Assembly: GCF_004337445.1 (NCBI RefSeq)
Contig: NZ_SJZB01000027.1
Location: 56,512-120,511 of the forward strand
From: Parasulfuritortus cantonensis
GTDB lineage: Bacteria > Pseudomonadota > Gammaproteobacteria > Burkholderiales > Thiobacillaceae
Direction: 5' to 3'
DNA: 64,000 nucleotides
In this document: piece by piece, positions 9,803 to 17,299 of the stretch
Position numbering within the stretch: the stretch's first letter is position 1
How the letters are laid out: each line of letters starts with the position of its first letter
The notes under the pieces: model-generated
What the model saw: only the letters and a program-made list of their open reading frames with translations
What the model was told of the DNA's origin: nothing
Databases searched by the model: none
Translations under genes and position numbers: made by a program

Positions 9803-10295
9803 AGCTCGCGCCCTTTCCCGTGAGTTGTTTCGTGAGGAACGCCAGGGAGGCCGCGCAGGCGTCCCGGGGTCCGGCCTTGGCCTCGACGGCGAGCATATCC
9901 CGGTAGATGTCGGCGACGATCTTGACCGCCTCGGGACGGGGCTTGCGGCGCACCGAGAAGTAGCCCGTCACCTCGCCGGCGGGGCTGAAGTTGGGGGTGA
10001 CGTTGGCGAACACCCAGTAGAAGCTGCCGTCCTTGGCCAGGTTCTTCACGTAGGCGAAGCATTCCTGCTTGGCCTGGATGGTGTCCCAGAGCAGCTTGAA
10101 CACGCCGCGCGGCATGTCCGGGTGGCGGATGATGTTGTGCTGGGCGCCGAGCAGTTCCGCCTCGCCGTAGCCGGAAAACTCCATGAAGATGCGGTTGCCG
10201 TAGGTGATGCGGCCCGAGAGATCGGTCTTGGAGACGATGAAATCGTCTGCCCGCATGACCCGTTCGACCGCGCTGGGGGTGACCCGGTTTTTCAT
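9777..10295 (-). CDS. PAS domain protein, Aer-type sensor module
   Basis: A soluble 172-residue protein. The PAS fold (about residues 10-125) contains [15 protein letters not shown] (about 53-67), the signature of the FAD-binding PAS domain of the aerotaxis receptor Aer, and the strand [13 protein letters not shown]. There are no membrane segments. In Aer the PAS domain is fused to HAMP and signalling domains; here it is a separate protein whose gene overlaps the following MCP gene. It probably feeds a redox or oxygen signal to that receptor. The start ATG 10295 follows a GGAGCGG ribosome-binding site. Confidence 0.88.
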   Translation of the reverse strand: MKNRVTPSAVERVMRADDFIVSKTDLSGRITYGNRIFMEFSGYGEAELLGAQHNIIRHPDMPRGVFKLLWDTIQAKQECFAYVKNLAKDGSFYWVFANVTPNFSPAGEVTGYFSVRRKPRPEAVKIVADIYRDMLAVEAKAGPRDACAASLAFLTKQLTGKGASYAEFILTL

Positions 10296-10343
10296 GTCCG
10301 CTCCATCCCGGGCCTGTTGCGGCCCGTTTATAAGATGGCGGAG

Positions 10344-10371
10344 ATAACGGCAGCGCGGCGCAGGGTCTTTA
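10344..10371 (-). promoter_or_regulatory. candidate sigma-28 (FliA) promoter for the PAS-MCP pair
   Basis: On the minus strand TAAA (10371-10368), 16 bases, GCCGTTAT (10351-10344). The FliA consensus is TAAA-N15-GCCGATAA, so six of eight -10 positions match and the spacer is one base long. It lies about 50 bp before the ATG. Control of chemoreceptors by FliA is usual. Confidence 0.5.
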
Positions 10372-10398
10372 ATGCCCCGGGGCGCGATCCGGCCGGCT

Positions 10399-11400
10399 TC
10401 AGCTCAGCGCGATGGTCAGGTAGGTGACGTACAGGCCGCCGTTGATCGCCAGATGCCAGATGCGCAACTGGCCGCGCGCCAGCATGAAGCGCACCCAGGC
10501 CGCCGCAACCAGGGTGATGACCACGCCGGCGAGCACTTCCTTGACCGGCACCCAGGGCGTCAGCAGGATGCCGATGGCCGGCAGCAGGGTGCCCTGGAAC
10601 ACCATGGCGCCGGTGATGTTGCCGAACGCCAGGGTGTCCTTGTGCCGGCGTATCCAGAGTATGGAATTGACCTTCTCGGGCAGTTCGGTGGCGATCGGCA
10701 CGATCATCAGGGACAGCATCAGGGCCGAGATGCCGAGCAGCGGCGCGGCCTGCTCGATGCCGTGGATGAAGCCCTTGGCGCCGCCCACGAGCAGGGCGAG
10801 GCCGACGCCGAGCTGGAAAAAGATGGTGACCCAGCCTTCCGGCAGGCCCAGCCTGGTCAGGAACATCGGCTCCTCGGCCTCGGTACCGTGGCCGTCCTTG
10901 ACCAGCTTCTCGGAGGCCTTGATGGTCAGCATGAGGTAGAAGAAATAGATCGTCACCATGACGAAGGCCAGGGCGGCCCGGATGCCGGCGGTTTCGTGCG
11001 GCACGAACAGGGCCAGGCAGGACAGCGAGAAGGCGGCCAGGAAGAAGTTGAGGTCGCGGGCCAGGCCGGTGCGCTCGGGGTTGAGGTGACCGTGGGTGCC
11101 GCGCCGCTTCCAGACCGACAGGGCCATCAGGAAGATCGACAGGGTGGACAGCATGAGGGGCGCGCCGAGGATGGCGCCGACGCCGATCTCCTCGTTCAGG
11201 CGCTGGTTCTGGGTGCCGCCGAAGATGGCGATGAGCGGCACGATGGTCTCCGGCAGGGCGGTGCCGATGGCGGCGAACACGGAACCGGTGACCCCCTCGG
11301 AAATCTTCAGGCGCTCGCCCAGGTGCTCCAGCGCGTTCACGAACACCTCGGCGGCGATCAGGATGAGCACCAGGAAGAACAGCAACTGCAACACCAGCAT
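10399..11400 (-). CDS. sodium/calcium exchanger family membrane protein
   Basis: Integral membrane antiporter of the Ca2+/cation superfamily, 333 residues with about ten hydrophobic segments. The two inverted alpha repeats that form the ion site are visible: GSVFAAIGTALPETIVPL near the N terminus (about 40-57) and SLMIVPIATELPEKVNSI in the second half (about 230-247), each with the essential acidic residue after Pro. The exported ion (Ca2+ or another cation against Na+ or H+) is not settled by sequence. It is transcribed alone, divergent from the thioredoxin gene 48 bp away. Confidence 0.88.
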   Translation of the reverse strand: MLVLQLLFFLVLILIAAEVFVNALEHLGERLKISEGVTGSVFAAIGTALPETIVPLIAIFGGTQNQRLNEEIGVGAILGAPLMLSTLSIFLMALSVWKRRGTHGHLNPERTGLARDLNFFLAAFSLSCLALFVPHETAGIRAALAFVMVTIYFFYLMLTIKASEKLVKDGHGTEAEEPMFLTRLGLPEGWVTIFFQLGVGLALLVGGAKGFIHGIEQAAPLLGISALMLSLMIVPIATELPEKVNSILWIRRHKDTLAFGNITGAMVFQGTLLPAIGILLTPWVPVKEVLAGVVITLVAAAWVRFMLARGQLRIWHLAINGGLYVTYLTIALS

Positions 11401-11448
11401 GGCGACACTCCGCGTCTTGGAGGCGGCATTCTAAGTGATAATGCCGCG

Positions 11449-11793
11449 ATGCAGCGCAGCCCGTTCCAGCCCCTCGACGAATTCGACTACCACCGCCGCC
11501 TGGCGGCGACGGCGGGGCCGGCCCTGGTGCTGTTCTCCAGCCCGACCTGCTCGACCTGCCGGCAGGTCGAGCGCCTGCTGCCCGGGGCCGCCCCGGACGG
11601 CGTCGCCCTGTTCAAGGTGGACGCGCGCGACAGCCTGGCGCTGACCCGGGCCTTCGACGTATTCCACCTGCCCGGCCTGTTCCTGTATCGGGACGGCCAC
11701 TACCACGCCCGCCTGGACTGCCAGGTCACCCCCGCGATCCTGCGCCCCGCCATCTCCCGCGCCCTGGCGGCGCCGGCGGAGGAGGAACCATGA
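11449..11793 (+). CDS. thioredoxin-family protein
   Basis: A 114-residue cytosolic thioredoxin-fold protein. The redox motif is CSTC within SSPTCSTCRQVE (about residues 33-44), unlike the WCGPC of classical thioredoxin, and the cis-Pro loop is FHLPGLFLY. It probably reduces or senses disulfides of an unknown partner. The start is ATG 11449 (MQRSPFQPLD), the first start after the divergent promoter region. The end overlaps ampD by four bases (ATGA), so the two are coupled. Confidence 0.85.
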   Translation: MQRSPFQPLDEFDYHRRLAATAGPALVLFSSPTCSTCRQVERLLPGAAPDGVALFKVDARDSLALTRAFDVFHLPGLFLYRDGHYHARLDCQVTPAILRPAISRALAAPAEEEP

Positions 11794-12350
11794 CCGGCCT
11801 GGACGCCGAGGGCTGGCTGGCCGGGGTGCGCCGGCTGCCCTCGGACAACTTCGACGAACGTCCCGAAGACATGGCGGTCGAACTGGTCGTGGTGCACAAC
11901 ATCAGCCTGCCGCCCGGCCAGTTCGGCGGTCCCGGCATCCTGGAACTGTTCGGCAACCGCCTCGATCCCGCCGAGCACCCGTTCTACGCCACGATCAAGG
12001 ACCTGCGCGTGTCGGCGCACTTCCTGATCCGGCGCGACGGCGAGACGATCCAGTTCGTCGCCTGCGCCAAGCGCGCCTGGCATGCCGGCCTGTCGAGCTG
12101 GCGCGAGCGCGCGCGCTGCAACGACTTCGCCGTCGGCATCGAGCTGGAGGGCAGCGACGAGCAGCCCTTCACAGACGCCCAGTATGTGCGCCTGAACGAA
12201 CTGCTCGGGGAGTTGTACGCGCGCTATCCGATCGCCGACGTGACCGGCCACTCGGACATCGCGCCGGGCCGCAAGACCGACCCGGGACCGTGCTTCGACT
12301 GGGGACGGGTCAGGCGGCCTGGGCAGGGATCGCCGAGCCGATCCGCTTGA
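11790..12350 (+). CDS. ampD: 1,6-anhydro-N-acetylmuramyl-L-alanine amidase AmpD
   Basis: Cytosolic zinc amidase that removes the peptide from 1,6-anhydroMurNAc during cell-wall recycling, and so controls beta-lactamase induction in species with AmpR. Zinc ligands and catalytic residues are visible: [10 protein letters not shown] (His about 35), [21 protein letters not shown], and [20 protein letters not shown] near the C terminus. At 186 residues it is full length. It overlaps the upstream thioredoxin gene (ATGA), and its 3' end overlaps the convergent panD by 41 bp. Confidence 0.94.
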   Translation: MTGLDAEGWLAGVRRLPSDNFDERPEDMAVELVVVHNISLPPGQFGGPGILELFGNRLDPAEHPFYATIKDLRVSAHFLIRRDGETIQFVACAKRAWHAGLSSWRERARCNDFAVGIELEGSDEQPFTDAQYVRLNELLGELYARYPIADVTGHSDIAPGRKTDPGPCFDWGRVRRPGQGSPSRSA

Positions 12351-12690
12351 CGCGGTTCTTGTCGTCGACGTAGACCAGGGTGGGCTCGTGCTTGGCCAGC
12401 TCGACCTCGTTGTAGTCGGCGAAGGAGGCGATGATCAGGACGTCGCCCTCGGCCGCCTTGCGGGCCGCAGCGCCGTTCACCGAGATCATGCCGCTGCCGC
12501 GCTGGCCGCGGATGGCGTAGGTGGTGAAACGCTCGCCGTTGTTGACGTTGTAGATGTCGATCTGCTCGTACTCCCGGATATCCGCCGCCTCCAGCAGCAG
12601 CTCGTCGATGGCGCAGGACCCCTCGTAGTTGAGTTCCGATGCTGTGACGTGCACGCGGTGCAGCTTGGATTTCAACATGGAGCGTTGCAT
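12310..12690 (-). CDS. panD: aspartate 1-decarboxylase
   Basis: Makes beta-alanine from aspartate for pantothenate and coenzyme A. The protein is made as an inactive chain and cleaves itself at Gly24-Ser25 in NYEGSCAID, giving the pyruvoyl cofactor; both residues are present. The segments [12 protein letters not shown] and [12 protein letters not shown] match the family, and 126 residues is full length. The start at ATG 12690 (MQRSMLKSK) keeps the Ser25 numbering. Transcription is probably from the AT-rich stretch just upstream. Confidence 0.97.
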   Translation of the reverse strand: MQRSMLKSKLHRVHVTASELNYEGSCAIDELLLEAADIREYEQIDIYNVNNGERFTTYAIRGQRGSGMISVNGAAARKAAEGDVLIIASFADYNEVELAKHEPTLVYVDDKNRVKRIGSAIPAQAA

Positions 12691-12722
12691 GGCGGTGAGA
12701 GTATTAATAGATCGGAGGAATA

Positions 12723-12728
12723 ATTATA
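12723..12728 (-). promoter_or_regulatory. candidate -10 box upstream of panD
   Basis: TATAAT on the minus strand within a strongly AT-rich stretch 33 bp before the panD ATG, in an otherwise GC-rich region. No good -35 hexamer sits at 17 bp, so this is only a partial promoter match. Confidence 0.45.
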
Positions 12729-12796
12729 AAAAAAATCCACACTCCGAATAGTCGAAAAATTTCAATGCTCCCGGCCCGCCCGGGCCACCGCCGGCC

Positions 12797-13777
12797 TCAG
12801 CCGCCGGTCATGTTCATGAAGCGGACGACCTTTTCCGGTTCCTCGCGGAATTCGTGGCGCTCCGGCTTGAGGTCGATGGCGTGGCGGATGGCCGCAACGA
12901 TCTCGGCATCCGAGGCGCCACCGCGCAGCAGGGGCCGGAACTCCATGCGCTCCTCCTGGCCCAGGCACAGGTGCAGGGTGCCGTCCACGGTCAGGCGGAC
13001 CCGGTTGCAGGTGTCGCAGAAATGCTGCGAGATCGGCGTGATGAAGCCGACCGTGAAGCGGCCATCCCGGCTGGCCAGGTAGCGGGCCGGGCCGCCGCCG
13101 GGCAGCAGGGCGTCGACCAGGCCGAAGCGCCGGCGCAGCTGCTCCTTGATCGGCTGCAGGTCGACGTAGCCCATCCGGCGCGCGGTGTCGCCCATGGGCA
13201 TGAGTTCGATCAGGCGCAGGACGAAGCCCTGCTCGATGCAATAGGCGACCATGGCGTCGATCTCGTCGACGTTCTCGCGCATGGCCACCATGTTGAGCTT
13301 GATCGGCGCGAAGCCGGCCGCGCGTCCGGCGGCCAGGCCGTCCAGGACCTGGCCGAGGACCGGCCGGCCGTTGATGCGCGCCACGCGGTCGCCGCGCAGG
13401 GAATCGAGGGACACGTTCAGGCGCGTCACCCCGGCCGCCTTCAGGGCCTCGGCGTGCTGGGCGAGCTGGGTGGCGTTGGTGGAGATCGACAGGTCGTCGA
13501 TGCCCGGGATGGCGGCCACCCGGCGCGCCAGGTCGCTGACGTTGCGGCGCAGCAGCGGCTCGCCGCCGGTGAAGCGCACCCGCCTGAGACCGAGGCTGGC
13601 GAACAGTCCGAGCAGGCGCTCCAGTTCGTCGAAGGTGAGCCAGTGCTCCGGCTCCTCGAAGCCCTTGAAGCCTTCCGGGATGCAGTACACGCAGCGCAGG
13701 TCGCAGCGGTCCGTGACGGACAGCCGGAGGTATTCGATGCGGCGACCGAAACGGTCGATGAGTGCGGGGTCGGACAC
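12797..13777 (-). CDS. moaA: GTP 3',8-cyclase MoaA
   Basis: Radical SAM enzyme for the first step of molybdenum-cofactor synthesis, converting GTP to 3',8-cyclo-GTP. The N-terminal [4Fe-4S] triad Cys25, Cys29 and Cys32 is in TDRCDLRCVYC. The C-terminal cluster Cys are in HFCDTCNRVRL with a further Cys at LHLCLG, and the required C-terminal Gly-Gly is present (NMTGG). At 326 residues it is full length. It is divergent from mobB, with a possible FNR-like site between. Confidence 0.97.
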   Translation of the reverse strand: MSDPALIDRFGRRIEYLRLSVTDRCDLRCVYCIPEGFKGFEEPEHWLTFDELERLLGLFASLGLRRVRFTGGEPLLRRNVSDLARRVAAIPGIDDLSISTNATQLAQHAEALKAAGVTRLNVSLDSLRGDRVARINGRPVLGQVLDGLAAGRAAGFAPIKLNMVAMRENVDEIDAMVAYCIEQGFVLRLIELMPMGDTARRMGYVDLQPIKEQLRRRFGLVDALLPGGGPARYLASRDGRFTVGFITPISQHFCDTCNRVRLTVDGTLHLCLGQEERMEFRPLLRGGASDAEIVAAIRHAIDLKPERHEFREEPEKVVRFMNMTGG

Positions 13778-13839
13778 GGCGGATTCAGCGGGGTGGTTGG
13801 CTGTGGCGCTTAGATTCTCGCGATTGACGCGGCGCCGCC

Positions 13840-13853
13840 TTGACCTAGATCAT
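13840..13853. promoter_or_regulatory. FNR/DNR-like binding site between moaA and mobB
   Basis: TTGAC-CTAG-ATCAT matches the FNR/DNR palindrome TTGAT-N4-ATCAA at eight of ten positions. It lies in the 109-bp divergent region between two molybdenum-cofactor transcription units, which are commonly induced without oxygen. A Crp/Fnr-family gene is 2.4 kb away, but which protein binds is unknown. Confidence 0.5.
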
Positions 13854-13886
13854 GTCCGGACGCCTCCGCCATGCGATCATGATGCC

Positions 13887-14378
13887 ATGAAAGTCCTGGG
13901 AATCGCCGGTTACAGCGGCAGCGGAAAGACCACGCTCCTGGAGCGCCTTTTGCCGCGTCTGCGCGCCGGCGGCCTGCGCGTGGCGGTCGTCAAGCAGAGC
14001 CACCACGACGTCGAGGTCGACAAGCCCGGCAAGGATTCCTGGCGCCACCGCCAGGCCGGCGCCAACGAGGTCCTGCTGGCCTCGCCCAAGCGCTGGATGC
14101 TGGTGCACGAACTGGCCGGCGCAGCGGAGCCGGCGCTGGCCGAGTTGCTGGCCCGGCTGTCGCCCTGCGACCTGGTCCTGGTGGAAGGCTTCCGGCACGG
14201 CGACCACGCCAAGCTGGAGGTGCACCGCGACGCCCTCGGCCAGCCCTGGCTGTATCCGGGCGACCCGCACGTGCTGGCGGTCCTGGGCGACCCGCCACCG
14301 ACACCGATGCCCCACTTCGGCCTGGACGACCTCGACGCCATCCACGCCTTCATCCTGCAGACCCTGGAAATGAAATGA
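13887..14378 (+). CDS. mobB: molybdopterin-guanine dinucleotide biosynthesis protein MobB
   Basis: GTP-binding adaptor that assists MobA in attaching GMP to molybdopterin. A P-loop GYSGSGKTTLLERLLP (about residues 8-23), KQSHHDVEVDKPGKDSWRHR, the Walker-B-like DLVLVEGFR and a conserved KLEVHR are all present. The start chosen is ATG 13887 (MKVLGIAG), because the fold begins there; the frame stays open far upstream but with unlike residues. Length is 163 residues. It ends in an ATGA overlap with moeA and heads the operon mobB-moeA-moaD-moaE. Confidence 0.94.
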   Translation: MKVLGIAGYSGSGKTTLLERLLPRLRAGGLRVAVVKQSHHDVEVDKPGKDSWRHRQAGANEVLLASPKRWMLVHELAGAAEPALAELLARLSPCDLVLVEGFRHGDHAKLEVHRDALGQPWLYPGDPHVLAVLGDPPPTPMPHFGLDDLDAIHAFILQTLEMK

Positions 14379-15574
14379 GCCACGCCACCCTGACCGTCGA
14401 CGAAGCCCGTGCCCGCCTGCTGGCCGCGGCAACACCACTGGCCGAGACCGAGACCCTGGCGGCCGACCTGGCCCTCGGGCGGGTCCTCGCGCGCCCCCTG
14501 GTCGCCGCGGTGACCGTGCCGCCGTTGGACAATTCGGCCATGGATGGCTACGCCCTGCGCCTGGCGGATGCGGCCGACGGCGCCTGGCTGCCGATCGGCC
14601 AGCGCATCCCGGCCGGCCATCCCGGCGGCGCCCTCAAGGCCGGCGACGCCGCCCGCATCTTCACCGGCGCCCCGGTGCCCGAGGGCGCCGACACGGTGGT
14701 GATGCAGGAGGATTGCGAGACCGACGGCGACCGGGTCCGGGTCGTGCGCCCGGCCAAGGCCGGGGCCAACATCCGGCGCGCCGGCGAGGACATCCGCGCC
14801 GGCCAGGCCGTGCTCGCCGCCGGCCAGCGCCTGACCCCGGCCCGGCTCGGCGTGGCGGCCTCGGTCGGGGCCACGGAACTCGCCGTCTACCGCCGCCTGC
14901 GGGTGGCCGTGTTCTTCACCGGCGACGAGATCGTCATGCCCGGCCAGGCCCTGGCGCCCGGACGCATCTACAACTCCAACCGCGCCAGCCTGCGCGGCCT
15001 GCTCGGCCAGCTCGGCTGCGAGATCGTCGACCTCGGCCAGGTCCCGGACCGGCTCGACGCCACCCTGGCCGTGCTCGAGCAGGCCGCCGCGGCCGCCGAC
15101 GTGGTGATCACCAGCGGCGGCGTCTCGGTCGGCGAGGAGGACCACGTCAAGGCCGCCCTCGAACGCCTGGGCCGCATCGACATGTGGCAGGTGGCCATGA
15201 AGCCGGGCAAGCCGCTGGTCTACGGCCGGGTCGGCGCGGCGGACTTTCTCGGCCTGCCGGGCAACCCGGTGTCCGCCTACGTGGTGTTCTGCCTGTTCGC
15301 CCGCCCCTTCCTGCTCGCCCGCATGGGCGCCGAGGTCGGCCCGGTCAAGGCGTACACGGTGCCGGCCGGCTTCGACTGGCCGAAACCCGGCAAGCGCCGG
15401 GAATACCTGCGCGCCCGCTACGAGGATGGACGCGCCCTCCTCTACCCGAGCCAGAGCTCGGGCGTGCTCACCTCGCTGGCCTGGGCCGACGGCCTGGTCG
15501 ACATCGCCGCCGGCGCCACGGTCAAGGCCGGCGATCCGGTCGCCTTCCTGCCCATGACGGAGCTGCTGGCATGA
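14375..15574 (+). CDS. moeA: molybdopterin molybdenumtransferase MoeA
   Basis: Inserts molybdate into adenylylated molybdopterin, the last common step of cofactor synthesis. Family features are PPLDNSAMDGYALR (about residues 49-62), the phosphate loop TSGGVSVGEEDHVKAAL and MKPGKPLVYG followed by GLPGNPVSAYVVF. At 399 residues it is normal in length. The start overlaps the mobB stop and the end overlaps the moaD start (both ATGA), so translation is coupled through the operon. Confidence 0.97.
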   Translation: MSHATLTVDEARARLLAAATPLAETETLAADLALGRVLARPLVAAVTVPPLDNSAMDGYALRLADAADGAWLPIGQRIPAGHPGGALKAGDAARIFTGAPVPEGADTVVMQEDCETDGDRVRVVRPAKAGANIRRAGEDIRAGQAVLAAGQRLTPARLGVAASVGATELAVYRRLRVAVFFTGDEIVMPGQALAPGRIYNSNRASLRGLLGQLGCEIVDLGQVPDRLDATLAVLEQAAAAADVVITSGGVSVGEEDHVKAALERLGRIDMWQVAMKPGKPLVYGRVGAADFLGLPGNPVSAYVVFCLFARPFLLARMGAEVGPVKAYTVPAGFDWPKPGKRREYLRARYEDGRALLYPSQSSGVLTSLAWADGLVDIAAGATVKAGDPVAFLPMTELLA

Positions 15575-15822
15575 ACATCAACGTCCTCTACTTCGCCCGC
15601 CTGCGCGAGGCCTTCGGCACCCCCTCCGAGGAGGTCGAACTGGCCGCCGGCGACGTCGCCGACCTGCTCGCCCTGCTGTGCACGCGCGGCAAGCCCTGGG
15701 CCGACGAGCTGTCCGGCCAGCGCGCCTTCCGGGTCGCCGTGAACCAGGACCTGGCCGGGCCGGACACGGCCCTGGCCGACGGCGACGAGGTGGCCATCTT
15801 CCCGCCCGTGACCGGGGGCTGA
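15571..15822 (+). CDS. moaD: molybdopterin synthase small subunit MoaD
   Basis: Ubiquitin-fold sulfur carrier of 83 residues. Its C-terminal Gly-Gly (PPVTGG) is adenylylated and thiocarboxylated, and the sulfur is passed to precursor Z in the MoaD2-MoaE2 synthase. The start is ATG 15571, overlapping the moeA stop. MoaE follows after one base. Confidence 0.95.
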   Translation: MNINVLYFARLREAFGTPSEEVELAAGDVADLLALLCTRGKPWADELSGQRAFRVAVNQDLAGPDTALADGDEVAIFPPVTGG

Positions 15823-15823
15823 C

Positions 15824-16270
15824 GTGAAGATCGCCGTCCAGCCCGAAGCGTTCGACCTCGGCGCCGAGGTCGCCGCCCTCTACCGCGCCAATCCCAAGGT
15901 CGGCGCCGTGGCCAGCTTCCTCGGCCTGGTGCGCGACATCAACGAGGGCGACGGCGTCCATGCCCTGACCCTGGAGCACTACCCGGGCATGACCGAGAAG
16001 GCCCTGGCCGGCATCGTCGGCCAGGCCGTGGCGCGCTGGGAACTGCTCGACGTGACCGTCATCCACCGGGTCGGCCAGCTGCGCCCCAGCGACCCCATCG
16101 TCATGGTGGCGGTCGCCTCCGGGCACCGTGGCGAGGCCTTCGCGGCCTGCGAGTTCATCATGGACTACCTCAAGACGCGGGCACCGTTCTGGAAGAAGGA
16201 GGTCACCCCGGACGGCGAACGCTGGGTCGAGGCGCGCGATACCGACGACGCGGCGGCGCAACGCTGGTAA
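15824..16270 (+). CDS. moaE: molybdopterin synthase catalytic subunit MoaE
   Basis: Large subunit of molybdopterin synthase, which puts two sulfurs into cyclic pyranopterin monophosphate using MoaD thiocarboxylate. Conserved elements are FLGLVRDINEGD, LEHYPGMTEKAL, RVGQLRPSDPIVMVAVAS and the catalytic Lys region KTRAPFWKKE. It begins with GTG 15824 directly after moaD and is 148 residues, full length. No moaC or mogA is present in the window. Confidence 0.96.
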   Translation: MKIAVQPEAFDLGAEVAALYRANPKVGAVASFLGLVRDINEGDGVHALTLEHYPGMTEKALAGIVGQAVARWELLDVTVIHRVGQLRPSDPIVMVAVASGHRGEAFAACEFIMDYLKTRAPFWKKEVTPDGERWVEARDTDDAAAQRW

Positions 16271-16323
16271 CGACGCCGTGCGGCCGGTGGCCGGCGGCTG
16301 CCGGCAGCGCTAACATAGGCCGC

Positions 16324-16986
16324 ATGTCCGACCTCGAGCGTCTGATGGGCGACTGCCCAACCCTGGCCGACCTGCCCGCGGGTGCGCGCGCCGCCGTGGC
16401 CGGCCAGGCCATCGCCATGGCCGTGCCGTCCGGCACCCTGCTGTTCGATACCGGCCATGCCTGCCAGGCCCTGCCACTCGTGGTATCCGGTTCCATCCGG
16501 GTATTCAAGCGTGCCGAGAGCGGGCGCGAGATCAGCCTGTACCGGGTACGCCGGGACGAACTCTGCATCGTCACCATCAGTTGCCTGCTGGGCGCCGACG
16601 CCTATCCGGCCACCGGGGTGGCCGAGACCGAGGTGACCGCCGTGGCCCTGCCGCGGCCCCTGTTCCTGCATCTTACCGAGCACCATCCGCCGTTCCGGCA
16701 GGCGGTGTTCCACCTGTTCGCCGAACGCCTGGCCGGCCTCATGCAACTGGTCGAGGAGATCACCTTCCGCAAGCTGGACCAGCGCCTGGCCGGCCTCCTG
16801 GCGGCACGCGCGCCGCTGATCCTGGGTTCGCACCAGCAGCTGGCCGACGAGCTGGGCAGCGTGCGCGAGATCGTCAGCCGCCTGCTCAAGCAGTTCGAGG
16901 AACAGGGCTGGCTGGCCCTGGCCCGCGAACGCATCGAAATCCTGCGCCCGGACGCCCTGGCCGAATTCGCCTCGGGGCCTCGGTGA
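16324..16986 (+). CDS. Crp/Fnr-family transcriptional regulator
   Basis: A 220-residue regulator with an N-terminal cyclic-nucleotide-binding-like beta roll (about 15-120), a dimer helix and a C-terminal winged helix with recognition region ADELGSVREIVSRLLKQFEEQG (about 175-196). It has no N-terminal FNR-type four-Cys cluster; Cys residues are at DTGHACQ, DELCIV and ISCLLG. A perfect palindrome overlaps its stop codon and lies upstream of the small DUF2892 gene that follows, suggesting it controls that gene directly. The signal it senses is unknown; redox or reactive sulfur or nitrogen species are possible for this type. Confidence 0.88.
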   Translation: MSDLERLMGDCPTLADLPAGARAAVAGQAIAMAVPSGTLLFDTGHACQALPLVVSGSIRVFKRAESGREISLYRVRRDELCIVTISCLLGADAYPATGVAETEVTAVALPRPLFLHLTEHHPPFRQAVFHLFAERLAGLMQLVEEITFRKLDQRLAGLLAARAPLILGSHQQLADELGSVREIVSRLLKQFEEQGWLALARERIEILRPDALAEFASGPR

Positions 16987-16998
16987 CCAAAGTCACCG
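16981..16998. promoter_or_regulatory. Crp/Fnr-type operator, perfect 18-bp palindrome
   Basis: CGGTGAC-CAAA-GTCACCG has 7-bp perfect arms with the four-base centre usual for this family (TGAC-N4-GTCA core). Its centre is 41.5 bp before the start site predicted from the -10 sequence TATGCT at 17019-17024, the exact class II activator position. It overlaps the stop codon of the regulator gene. Confidence 0.72.
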
Positions 16999-17018
16999 AC
17001 GCCGCGCCGGCCATGACC

Positions 17019-17024
17019 TATGCT
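17019..17024 (+). promoter_or_regulatory. -10 box of the DUF2892 gene
   Basis: TATGCT fits TAnnnT. No -35 match is present; its place is taken by the Crp/Fnr palindrome, as in class II activated promoters. Confidence 0.5.
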
Positions 17025-17074
17025 GTCCAAATACCGCGCGATGGCCGCGTGGACCTCAACCGAAGGAGATAGGC

Positions 17075-17257
17075 ATGAAAGCAAACGTCGGCGGCATCGA
17101 CCGCATCCTGCGCATTGTCCTGGGCGCCGCCCTGGTCCTCTGGGCGGCCGTACTGGGCGGCCCGGTCTGGGCCTGGATCGGCATCGTTCCGCTGGCCACC
17201 GGCCTGATCAAGTTCTGCCCGCTCTACCCGCTGCTGGGCCTGAGCACCAACAAGTAA
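17075..17257 (+). CDS. DUF2892 (YgaP-type) small membrane protein
   Basis: A 60-residue protein of the DUF2892 family, the transmembrane part of YgaP. The N-terminal signature NVGGIDRILRIVLG is followed by two membrane helices (about 12-30 and 31-52) and the ending KFCPLYPLLGLSTNK. In YgaP this hairpin is joined to a rhodanese domain; here it stands alone. It has a strong AAGGAG ribosome-binding site, follows the Crp/Fnr gene and palindrome, and ends at a strong terminator. Confidence 0.88.
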   Translation: MKANVGGIDRILRIVLGAALVLWAAVLGGPVWAWIGIVPLATGLIKFCPLYPLLGLSTNK

Positions 17258-17273
17258 GCCCGCGCTTACCGTG

Positions 17274-17299
17274 AAAAAGGCCCCGGTCGGGGCCTTTTT
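17274..17299. terminator. bidirectional Rho-independent terminator
   Basis: GGCCCC-GGTC-GGGGCC (17279-17294) flanked by five A on the left and five T on the right. It serves the DUF2892 gene on the plus strand and ilvA on the minus strand. Confidence 0.92.

Noticed and set aside
13778..13886. Molybdenum-cofactor riboswitch upstream of moaA
   Set aside because: The spacer is 109 bp, shared by two divergent genes, and shows none of the long paired elements of that RNA; an FNR-like site is the better explanation.
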